Source of the DNA: Alphaproteobacteria bacterium
Lineage (GTDB): Bacteria; Pseudomonadota; Alphaproteobacteria; Micropepsales; Micropepsaceae
Direction of reading: 5' to 3'
Assembly: GCA_025935155.1 (NCBI GenBank)
Contig: JAICVV010000121.1
Coordinates: 1-6,522, forward strand
Length of the DNA: 6,522 bases
Shown here: positions 1 through 6,283 of the stretch, piece after piece
Numbering within the stretch: position 1 is the stretch's first letter
How the letters are laid out: each line of letters begins with the position of its first letter
Notes under the pieces: model-generated
The model's database searches: none
What the model was told of the DNA's origin: nothing
What the model saw: only the letters and a program-made list of their open reading frames with translations
Translations under genes and position numbers: made by a program

Positions 1-1193
1 GCCGGTTTGATCACCTGCTGGTTCTGCTTTTTCGCCGCTTCGCCAATAAGGTGGCCCGGCAGATTGGCCTCGCTCGTCCGCAACTTCGAACTGGCATCGT
101 CGTCGCCCTGGCTGACAGCGCGGTCTGGGACGATTCCTGTCGCCTGGATGGAGTGGCCAGAAGGTGTGTAGTAGCGCGCCGTTGTGAGCCGCAGCGCGCC
201 GCCGCCTTCGCCCAATGGAATGATCGTCTGGACCGAGCCTTTGCCAAAGGATGTCATGCCGACCACCGTGGCGCGCTTGTGGTCCTGCAGCGCGCCCGCA
301 ACGATTTCCGATGCGCTGGCGGTACCGCCATTGATCAGCACGACGATCGGTTTACCGTCGGTGATATCGCCGCCCTTTGCATTGTAACGCTGTGTATCGT
401 CCGGGTGACGCCCGCGGGTTGAAACAATCTCACCGGAGGTCAGGAGGTCGTCAGAGACATCGATCGCCTGATCCAGCAAACCACCGGGATCGTTGCGCAG
501 ATCGATGACGTAACCTTTGAGGCCGGGTCCAATCTGCGCTTTCAGATCGTGCACCGCCTTTTCGACGCCGGATGCCGTGCGCTCATTGAAGGCGGAAATC
601 CGGATAACGCCGATGTCGCCCTCGCGCCGGTATTTCACGCTGTCGACCTTGATGACGGCGCGGGTGAGCGTCACGTCAAACGGCTTCTTGCTGCCGGGGC
701 GCAAAATCGTAAGGGAAACCTTGGTGCCATTCGGGCCGCGCATCTTGTCGATGGCATCGTTCAGCGCCATGCCCTGAATGGGCGTGTTGTTGATGGCTGC
801 GATGAAATCGCCGGTCTTGAGGCCTGCTTTGGCGGCGGGCGTGTCGTCGATGGGCGAGATGACTTTCACAAGGCCATCTTCCATCGTGACCTCGATGCCG
901 AGGCCGCCAAATTCGCCCTTGGTCTGAATCTGCATGTCGGCGAAGGCTTTCGCATCCATGTAGCTGGAATGCGGATCGAGTCCGGAAACCATGCCCTCGA
1001 TCGCGTTGGTTACAAGCTCGCTATCCTGCACGGGACGCACATAGTTGGCACGCACGCGTTCGAAAGCATCGCTAAAGAGATCGAGTTGCCGGTAGGCCGA
1101 AAGCTCGCTCGCGCCATGCGCGGCCGGAAAAAGCATCAAGGCGGTGGTGAATCCTGCAAGGCCACCCACGCCCAACAACGCAACTCGCTTCAT
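1..1193 (-). CDS. ctpA: S41 family carboxyl-terminal processing protease (CtpA-like), C-terminus cut by window edge
   Basis: This is a serine protease of the periplasm that cleaves proteins near their C-terminus; in the family, targets include envelope and peptidoglycan-enzyme proteins. The 397 codons present show an N-terminal signal peptide or anchor (hydrophobic residues about 4-25, AHG-AS near 25-29), then the GEFGGLGIEV block near residue 93, which opens the PDZ domain (about 80-170), then the S41 catalytic core. The core has VIDLRNDPGGLLDQA, the nucleophile Ser293 in GGTASASEI and the general base Lys318 in SFGKGSVQT. The 25-residue Ser-Lys spacing is the one known for Tsp/CtpA, so the enzyme should be active. 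The reading frame stays open to the left edge, so only the C-terminal tail is missing. The start ATG overlaps the stop of the EnvC-like gene (ATGA, 1190-1193) and is preceded by a strong GAGGAAGG ribosome site 10 bases upstream. The family call is firm; the physiological substrate cannot be read from the sequence. Confidence 0.95.
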   Translation of the reverse strand, partial: MKRVALLGVGGLAGFTTALMLFPAAHGASELSAYRQLDLFSDAFERVRANYVRPVQDSELVTNAIEGMVSGLDPHSSYMDAKAFADMQIQTKGEFGGLGIEVTMEDGLVKVISPIDDTPAAKAGLKTGDFIAAINNTPIQGMALNDAIDKMRGPNGTKVSLTILRPGSKKPFDVTLTRAVIKVDSVKYRREGDIGVIRISAFNERTASGVEKAVHDLKAQIGPGLKGYVIDLRNDPGGLLDQAIDVSDDLLTSGEIVSTRGRHPDDTQRYNAKGGDITDGKPIVVLINGGTASASEIVAGALQDHKRATVVGMTSFGKGSVQTIIPLGEGGGALRLTTARYYTPSGHSIQATGIVPDRAVSQGDDDASSKLRTSEANLPGHLIGEAAKKQNQQVIKP

Positions 1194-2410
1194 GATTTTC
1201 TTGCCTTCCTCAGACCCAGGCCCAGCCATGCGGCGGGGCTCACGCTTTTTCCATTCTGGCGTAGTTCGAAATAGAGCTTCGCCCCGTTTTTTTCACGCGG
1301 CATCCTGCCTACGGGCTCACCGGCCAGCAACTGGTCTCCTGACCGGACATCCACCCGGTCAAGTCCGGCCAGCACGATATCGTACCCACCTGCCGTTTCG
1401 AGGATCAATACTTGGCCCGTTTTACGGTAAGGACCAGCAAAAAGAACGTGAGAATCAGCCGGTGCGACCACAGAAGCGCCCGAAGCTGTCAAAAAATTCA
1501 CCCCGGACACGTGCCCCTCGCCCGAATTGGTCACGATAGAGCCCACGACAGGCGGCGCCAGGGAGCCGAGTCTGAGCGCGCTCTGGACGGGGCGGCTTTC
1601 AGCCGAAATCACAACCATCCCTTGAGGGGCAGCGGCGGACCGCAATGCCGAGACCCGGTCGAGGAGGGTTTTGAGATCCGTCGCCTGACTGGCGACAGCT
1701 TCGAATTTGGCTTGCAAGGCCTGATACGCAGCGTCGGCTCCGCTGGCCTCCTTCTGCTTCGCGGCCAGAAGCTTGTCGAGATAGATTTCGGCCGCCGAGA
1801 GTTCGGCGGCATTGCGCAGGCTCTTGGTCCGGCGGCTAAGCAGCGCCGCGCGCGTCTGCTTTAAGGTCTTGAGTTGGCGGGAGATTTCCGCGGCCGCCTG
1901 ATAGATTTTGGGGAGCGCGCCGCCGAGCAGCATGGCGCTGCGGGCGGAACTCAACGCATCGGCCGGCTCCAGCGCAAGTGCGGGAGGCAAATCCGACTGG
2001 AGCCGTTCCAACACCGCGATGAGATGAGAGACTTTGACCCGATCCCGGGAAAATTTCTCTGACATTGTTTTCTCACGGGCGGCGAGCACAAGGATATCGG
2101 CATCGATTTTCGATTTCCGCTGCTCAAGCGATTGCACCTGCGCAGCAGTGGCGACCAACCGATGTTGCAGCTGCGCCGCTTGCGCGGCCAGCGATTCACT
2201 TTTCTGCCGCGCGGTTTCCACGCCCGGTTTGGCGCGCTGAATCTGCTGCTGCAGCGCCCTGTAGCGCTCTTCCGTTTTCGGCAGCTTCCCTGCCTGGCTC
2301 GCGGGAACGCCGCCACGTGTCTCGTCAGAGGGTTGCGGAGCTGTTCCTGCCCAGGCAGGAAATGCCATTATGGCGGCGGTCACGGCGGCGAAACAAAAAA
2401 AACGTGTCAC
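1190..2410 (-). CDS. envC: EnvC-like murein hydrolase activator (coiled coil plus degenerate LytM/M23 domain)
   Basis: This 406-residue protein is probably a periplasmic activator of N-acetylmuramoyl-L-alanine amidases at the division septum, as EnvC is. It has a signal peptide (hydrophobic residues 4-20, AWA-GT cleavage near 21), a long Gln/Lys/Glu/Ala-rich coiled coil (about 45-140 and 170-255), and a C-terminal LytM fold (about 285-397) with GASVVAPADSHVLFAGP, a GGYDIVLAGL strand and LYFELRQNGKSVSPAAWL. The residues that bind zinc or act in catalysis in active M23 peptidases are replaced: by my alignment V301, N305, G349, K378 and Y380 sit where His, Asp, His, His and His would be. It should therefore regulate rather than cut peptidoglycan. 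The start is GTG at 2410, overlapping the gpmA stop (GTGA); the Shine-Dalgarno is weak, so translation may depend on coupling. The role is inferred from the family; the fold and the lost ligands are seen directly. Confidence 0.88.
   Translation of the reverse strand: MTRFFCFAAVTAAIMAFPAWAGTAPQPSDETRGGVPASQAGKLPKTEERYRALQQQIQRAKPGVETARQKSESLAAQAAQLQHRLVATAAQVQSLEQRKSKIDADILVLAAREKTMSEKFSRDRVKVSHLIAVLERLQSDLPPALALEPADALSSARSAMLLGGALPKIYQAAAEISRQLKTLKQTRAALLSRRTKSLRNAAELSAAEIYLDKLLAAKQKEASGADAAYQALQAKFEAVASQATDLKTLLDRVSALRSAAAPQGMVVISAESRPVQSALRLGSLAPPVVGSIVTNSGEGHVSGVNFLTASGASVVAPADSHVLFAGPYRKTGQVLILETAGGYDIVLAGLDRVDVRSGDQLLAGEPVGRMPREKNGAKLYFELRQNGKSVSPAAWLGLGLRKARKS
1204..1211 (-). promoter_or_regulatory. 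Ribosome binding site of the S41 protease gene
   Basis: GAGGAAGG on the minus strand lies 10 bases before the ATG at 1193. It sits inside the end of the EnvC-like gene and supports the overlapping ATGA start rather than a later one. Confidence 0.7.
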
Positions 2411-3162
2411 GCGGGTTGTGTCTGCTTCTGTACAGATTCGATCCTCGCCTGAACCTCCGCTGGGTTGCCAAGAAAGCGGGCCTCCACGGATTTGAGATCG
2501 GCATTCAGGCGATAGATTCGGGGAATGCCCGTCGGCAGGTTGATTTCCACAATTTCCTCATCGCTGATGTTTTCTAGATGCTTCATCAGCGCGCGAAGCG
2601 AATTGCCGTGCGCGACGATCAGCACGCGCTTGCCCTGCTTCAGTTGCGGCACAATGGAGTCATTCCAGTACGGCAGCACTCGCGCCAGAACACCCTTTAG
2701 ACTCTCGCCGTCAGGCAAATCGGTCTGCGGCACTCCGGCATACCGAACGTCATTGCCGGGGAAATCGATCGAGTCGCTTGCGGCCGGAGGAGGCGCAGTG
2801 GCATAACTGCGGCGCCATACTTTCACCTGGGTTTCGCCGAACTTCCTTACTGCGTCCCCCTTGTTGCTGCCCTGCAAGGCGCCGTAGTGACGCTCGTTTA
2901 GACGCCAGCTCTTGGCGACGGGTATCCACATCAGATCCATCGTTTCGAGCGAAAGCCACAATGTCTTGATCGCCCGGCTCAGCAGCGATGTAAACGCGGA
3001 ATCGAAGCTCAGGCCCGCTTCGGCCATCAATCTACCCGCTTCGCGAGCCTCGCGTTCGCCCAGTTCGCTCAGCCGGACATCGCGCCAGCCCGTAAAAAGA
3101 TTGAGCCTGTTCCATTCGCTTTCGCCATGGCGAAGAAGGACAAGTTGCCAATCCGATTTCAT
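2407..3162 (-). CDS. gpmA: 2,3-bisphosphoglycerate-dependent phosphoglycerate mutase
   Basis: This cytosolic enzyme interconverts 3-phosphoglycerate and 2-phosphoglycerate in glycolysis and gluconeogenesis, using a phosphohistidine intermediate primed by 2,3-bisphosphoglycerate. At 251 residues it matches the usual dPGM length of about 250. The phosphoacceptor motif LLRHGESEWN contains Arg11 and His12; FTGWRDVRLSELG follows; Arg63 lies in LSRAIKT; the acid/base Glu90 is in LNERHYGALQG; and the second catalytic His185 is in VAHGNSLRAL. YAGVPQTDLPDGESL (residues 141-155) is typical of the GpmA subgroup rather than of broad-specificity phosphatases. The catalytic set is complete. It is the first gene of the minus-strand block and ends in a GTGA overlap with the EnvC-like gene. 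A GAGG about 10 bases before the ATG is the best ribosome site. Its pairing with cell-envelope genes is a matter of gene order and does not imply a shared pathway. Confidence 0.97.
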   Translation of the reverse strand: MKSDWQLVLLRHGESEWNRLNLFTGWRDVRLSELGEREAREAGRLMAEAGLSFDSAFTSLLSRAIKTLWLSLETMDLMWIPVAKSWRLNERHYGALQGSNKGDAVRKFGETQVKVWRRSYATAPPPAASDSIDFPGNDVRYAGVPQTDLPDGESLKGVLARVLPYWNDSIVPQLKQGKRVLIVAHGNSLRALMKHLENISDEEIVEINLPTGIPRIYRLNADLKSVEARFLGNPAEVQARIESVQKQTQPA

Positions 3163-3368
3163 TCGCCTGCGACCTCATGGTGCTTCGAACAGCCATCTTT
3201 ATCCCGGCTGCGGCGCGGACCTGCAATTCCAAACTTGACGTGATGGGCCGATGCTCTTTGGCCCCGGTGGGGCCAGTACTGCTCTTGTGCAACATCTTCT
3301 CAGGACGGCCCAGGAACCGCGGCTTTCCCGTGACGTTGTGTGAGGGGAAATCGCGGAATTTTCAACAA
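3163..3368. promoter_or_regulatory. Divergent intergenic control region between gpmA and the cytochrome oxidase operon
   Basis: These 206 bases separate two gene blocks that point away from each other, so promoters for both must lie here or overlap the gene starts. No convincing sigma-70 pair stands out. TTGACG at 3235-3240 resembles a -35 box for the plus strand, but nothing good matches a -10 box 16-18 bases downstream. The one clear structure is the inverted repeat at 3259-3275. Open frames that run through this stretch have no recognisable content. Confidence 0.55.
3259..3275. repeat. Perfect 7-bp inverted repeat with 3-base loop, possible operator or 5'-leader hairpin
   Basis: TGGCCCC, then GGT, then GGGGCCA forms a fully paired, mostly GC stem in the divergent intergenic region, about 94 bases before the oxidase start and 97 bases before gpmA. 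No T-run follows on either strand, so it does not look like an intrinsic terminator. It could bind a regulator or fold in the 5' leader of the oxidase transcript. In GC-rich DNA a stem of this size can also arise by chance. Confidence 0.35.
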
Positions 3369-4379
3369 ATGAGGGGTTTGGCAGCGCGAGGTTATCTTGT
3401 TGCTGTCCTTTCCCTGAGCTCCTGCTCGCCCCTCCAGTCGGCGCTCGCGCCAGAAGGCGATACGGCGGACGCCATAGCGTGGCTCTTCTGGTTTTTCACG
3501 ATCGTCTGCGCGGTCGTCTGGCTGATCGTGATGGTTCTGCTGTGGATATCGCTCACACGGAAGCGGCCGGATTCGCCGGACCCCCAGCTAAAGCCGGACC
3601 GGAGCCGCGAGCGGCGCATCGGCATCGTCATTGCCGGCGGAATCGGTGCGACTGTGGTTATTCTCGCCGTGTTCACCGGCGCGAGCTTCTTCAGCAACAA
3701 GAGCTTCGCGGAACCACGGCCTCATGGGCTGACGATCAAGATCACGGGCCACCAATGGTGGTGGCAGCTCAACTACGAAGCTCATCAAGCCGACCAGACC
3801 TTCGAGACTGCAAACGAGATCCATATTCCGGCCGGTCAAGCCGTGAGGCTCGATTTCGAGTCGCCGGATGTCATCCACAGCTTCTGGGTGCCGAATCTCG
3901 CCGGTAAACAGGACTTGATCCCTGGTCGCTTTACCGAGCTCACGATCAGGGCGGACAAGGCTGGCATCTATCGTGGGCAGTGCGCAGAGTATTGCGGCAT
4001 TCAGCACGCGCACATGGCGATGTACGTGGTGGCACAGGAGCCGCAGGACTATGCCGCATGGCGCGCCCAGCAGCTGAAACCGGCGGTTGTGCCGAAGAGT
4101 GCCGAACTGCGCCGCGGTCAGCAGGTGTTCATCAGCAATGCCTGCGCGCTGTGTCACACGATCGGCGGCACCTCCGCCGGCGGACATGTGGGCCCGGACC
4201 TTACGCATTTCGGCAGCCGCATGACCATCGCGGCCGGAACGGCACGAAACTCATTCGGCAATCTTACCGGCTGGATCGCCGATCCGCAGCACATCAAACC
4301 TTATACGCGCATGCCGGCCGTGGCATTGAGCGGTCCCGATCTGATCGCCGTGTCGCATTATCTGGAAAGTCTGAAATGA
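3369..4379 (+). CDS. ctaC: Cytochrome c oxidase subunit II fused to cytochrome c (caa3-type), predicted lipoprotein
   Basis: This 336-residue subunit takes electrons from cytochrome c to the CuA centre and on to subunit I; it is also named CoxB. The N-terminus MRGLAARGYLVAVLSLSSC is a lipoprotein signal with Cys19 as the likely lipidated residue. Two membrane helices follow (about 36-62 and 84-108), then the periplasmic CuA cupredoxin domain with the aromatic HQWWWQLNYE strand. The CuA ligands are complete: His170, Cys205, Glu207, Cys209, His213 and Met216. A C-terminal cytochrome c domain (about 243-336) carries the haem motif CALCH (259-263) and a likely axial Met315 in TRMPAV. I chose the ATG at 3369 because it gives a good lipobox; the frame stays open upstream to 3177, but that extension looks non-coding. 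The Shine-Dalgarno is poor (AGGGG at 3343-3347, about 21 bases away). The stop overlaps the subunit I start (ATGA). Confidence 0.94.
   Translation: MRGLAARGYLVAVLSLSSCSPLQSALAPEGDTADAIAWLFWFFTIVCAVVWLIVMVLLWISLTRKRPDSPDPQLKPDRSRERRIGIVIAGGIGATVVILAVFTGASFFSNKSFAEPRPHGLTIKITGHQWWWQLNYEAHQADQTFETANEIHIPAGQAVRLDFESPDVIHSFWVPNLAGKQDLIPGRFTELTIRADKAGIYRGQCAEYCGIQHAHMAMYVVAQEPQDYAAWRAQQLKPAVVPKSAELRRGQQVFISNACALCHTIGGTSAGGHVGPDLTHFGSRMTIAAGTARNSFGNLTGWIADPQHIKPYTRMPAVALSGPDLIAVSHYLESLK
4364..4369 (+). promoter_or_regulatory. Ribosome binding site of oxidase subunit I
   Basis: GGAAAG lies 6 bases before the ATG at 4376, inside the last codons of subunit II. It supports starting subunit I at the ATGA overlap rather than at any earlier position in the same open frame, which runs back to 3980 in antiphase to subunit II. 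Confidence 0.55.
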
Positions 4380-6283
4380 GCGCCGCACCGAAAGTTCTGC
4401 GCGACGGCGACCTCGGCGATCTGGAACTGGATGAACGCCTGCGCGCGTTGTGGCAGACGCCGCGAGGTTTCATCGGCTGGCTCTCCAGCGTCGACCACAA
4501 GCAGATTGCAATTCGTTACATCGTCACCGCGTTCTGCTTCCTCGGGCTGGCCGGACTCTCCGCGATCATCATGCGCCTGCAACTGGCGACGCCGGATGCA
4601 CATGTGGTCGGCCCGGACAAATACGACCAGCTCTTTACGATGCACGGCTCGACGATGATGTTTCTTTTCGCCGTTCCGATTATGCAGGCGTTTGCCATCT
4701 ACCTGGTGCCGCTCATGGTGGGCACCCGCGAAATAGCATTCCCGCGCCTTAATGCCTTCAGCTACTGGATGTATCTGTTCGGTGGCGTGTTTCTATGGTG
4801 CTGCTTCTTCTCGAACAACGGGCCTGACGTCGGCTGGTTCAGCTACACGCCACTTGCCCTCACAAAATATAATGTCGGTCACCGCGCCGATTTCTGGGCG
4901 CAGATGATCACCTACACCGAGGTGGCGGGGCTCGCAGTAGCCGTGCAAACCATCGTCACCATCTTCAAGCTGCGCGCGCCCGGTATGACGCTCGACCGCA
5001 TTCCCATTTTCGTGTGGGGCAGCCTCGTCACCGCCTTCATGGTGCTGTTTGCGATGCCGGCCGTGATGGTGGTGAGCACCATGCTTATCCTCGACCGGCT
5101 CGTTGGCACGCACTTTTTCGATGTGTCGCTCGGCGGCGATTCGCTGCTGTTTCAGCACCTGTTCTGGTTCTTTGGACATCCGGAGGTTTACATCATTTTT
5201 CTCCCCGCCACCGGTTTTGTCTCCGCCATCATCCCCACATTCGCGCGCCGCCCGATTTTCGGACACACGGCCGTCGTGTTGTCGCTGATCGCCACTGCCT
5301 TCATGTCGTTTGGATTATGGGTGCACCACATGTTCGTCACTGGGCTGCCGCGCCTGGGCGAAAGTTTCTTCACCGCCTCCAGCATGGCCATCGCGGTGCC
5401 GTCCGGCATTCAGATCTTTTGCTGGATCGCGACCTTGTGGACCGGACGGCCACGCTTCGCCACGCCACTTTTGTTTGTGCTGGGGTTCATCTTCAATTTC
5501 GTGATTGGCGGGCTCACCGGCGTGATGGTGGCATCGGTACCGATCGATACGCAGGTACATGACACCTTCTTCGTCGTGGCACACTTCCATTACGTGCTGA
5601 TCGGCGGCGCTGTCTTTCCGCTTGTCGCGGCCATCTATTACTGGTTCCCCAAGGTAACCGGCCGGATGATGAGCGAAACGCTCGGCCACTGGAATTTCTG
5701 GATCGCCTTTATCGGCTTTAATGTTGCCTTCTTTCCTATGCACATTCTGGGGCTCGAAGGCATGCCACGGCGCGTCTACACCTACTCCGCGGAGATGCCG
5801 TGGGCCGGCCTCAATCTGCTCTCGACTATCGGCGCCATCGTCTTTTTTGTCAGCTTCCTGCTGCTCGCCTTCAACATGGCACGGGGCCTGATGCGCGGCG
5901 CGCCGGCCGGCAACAACCCCTGGGACGCGGATTCACTTGAATGGGCAACCGCATCGCCGCCGGCGCCGCAGAACTTTACCCGCATCCCGGTCGTCACCGG
6001 CCCCTTGCCGCTGTGGGAAAACCGCGACGCGCTTCCCGCCGTCGCCGGATTGCGTGCGGACCGCAAAGAGGTATTGGTGAGCACACTGACCGAAGCTGAA
6101 CCGGATCTTCGCGCAACATCGCCCGATCCTTCAATTTGGCCGTTGCTTGCTGCCCTTGCCATCGGCGCCACGTTTCTGTGGTCCATCTACACACCTTGGG
6201 CGGTCATTTACGGCGCACTGCCCATCGCCATCACGTTAACCGGCTGGTTCTGGCCCAAAGGCACCAAAGAGGACGAATCGTGA
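4376..6283 (+). CDS. ctaD: Cytochrome c oxidase subunit I (haem a / haem a3-CuB, caa3-type)
   Basis: This is the catalytic core of a proton-pumping oxygen reductase in the inner membrane. It has 635 residues: twelve core helices plus two extra C-terminal helices (about 588-607 and 609-626), as in caa3/SoxM-type subunits. All metal ligands are present: His90 and His405 for haem a, His403 for haem a3, and His268, His317 and His318 for CuB, with Tyr272 able to form the His-Tyr crosslink. Glu270 in GHPEVY places it in the A1 group; VHDTFF (His395-Asp396) supplies the Mg-site residues, and GMPRR the propionate arginines. Proton-path positions differ from textbook enzymes: Gln346 replaces the K-channel Lys (PSGIQIF), Glu119 replaces the D-channel entry Asp (REIAFPR), and Ile108 replaces a D-channel Asn. 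Ser283 of the K-path is kept. It is coupled to its neighbours on both sides by 4-base overlaps. Confidence 0.97.
   Translation: MSAAPKVLRDGDLGDLELDERLRALWQTPRGFIGWLSSVDHKQIAIRYIVTAFCFLGLAGLSAIIMRLQLATPDAHVVGPDKYDQLFTMHGSTMMFLFAVPIMQAFAIYLVPLMVGTREIAFPRLNAFSYWMYLFGGVFLWCCFFSNNGPDVGWFSYTPLALTKYNVGHRADFWAQMITYTEVAGLAVAVQTIVTIFKLRAPGMTLDRIPIFVWGSLVTAFMVLFAMPAVMVVSTMLILDRLVGTHFFDVSLGGDSLLFQHLFWFFGHPEVYIIFLPATGFVSAIIPTFARRPIFGHTAVVLSLIATAFMSFGLWVHHMFVTGLPRLGESFFTASSMAIAVPSGIQIFCWIATLWTGRPRFATPLLFVLGFIFNFVIGGLTGVMVASVPIDTQVHDTFFVVAHFHYVLIGGAVFPLVAAIYYWFPKVTGRMMSETLGHWNFWIAFIGFNVAFFPMHILGLEGMPRRVYTYSAEMPWAGLNLLSTIGAIVFFVSFLLLAFNMARGLMRGAPAGNNPWDADSLEWATASPPAPQNFTRIPVVTGPLPLWENRDALPAVAGLRADRKEVLVSTLTEAEPDLRATSPDPSIWPLLAALAIGATFLWSIYTPWAVIYGALPIAITLTGWFWPKGTKEDES
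6268..6273 (+). promoter_or_regulatory. Ribosome binding site of oxidase subunit III
   Basis: AGAGGA lies 6 bases before the GTG at 6280, within the end of subunit I. It supports GTG as the start of the third oxidase gene. Confidence 0.6.

Noticed and set aside
549..1274. Plus-strand open frame of 241 codons opposite the S41 protease
   Set aside because: It is antisense to a gene with complete family motifs; the translation is His/Arg/Gly-rich with no domain, typical of a shadow frame in GC-rich DNA.
3235..3263. TTGACG as part of a sigma-70 promoter for the oxidase operon
   Set aside because: No acceptable -10 hexamer occurs at 16-18 bases spacing, so it was not listed as a promoter.
3259..3275. 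The inverted repeat as an intrinsic terminator
   Set aside because: No T-run follows on either strand, and both flanking genes are transcribed away from it.
3177..3368. N-terminal extension of subunit II from an upstream ATG
   Set aside because: The 64 extra residues have no signal or family similarity and would bury the lipoprotein signal; the ATG at 3369 gives the expected N-terminus.
3588..4208. Minus-strand open frame of 206 codons opposite subunit II
   Set aside because: It lies across the CuA and haem motifs of a clear gene, and its translation has no recognisable content.
3980..4375. Upstream extension of the subunit I frame
   Set aside because: It overlaps the coding CuA and cytochrome c parts of subunit II in another frame, and the Arg-rich translation does not match any oxidase N-terminus.
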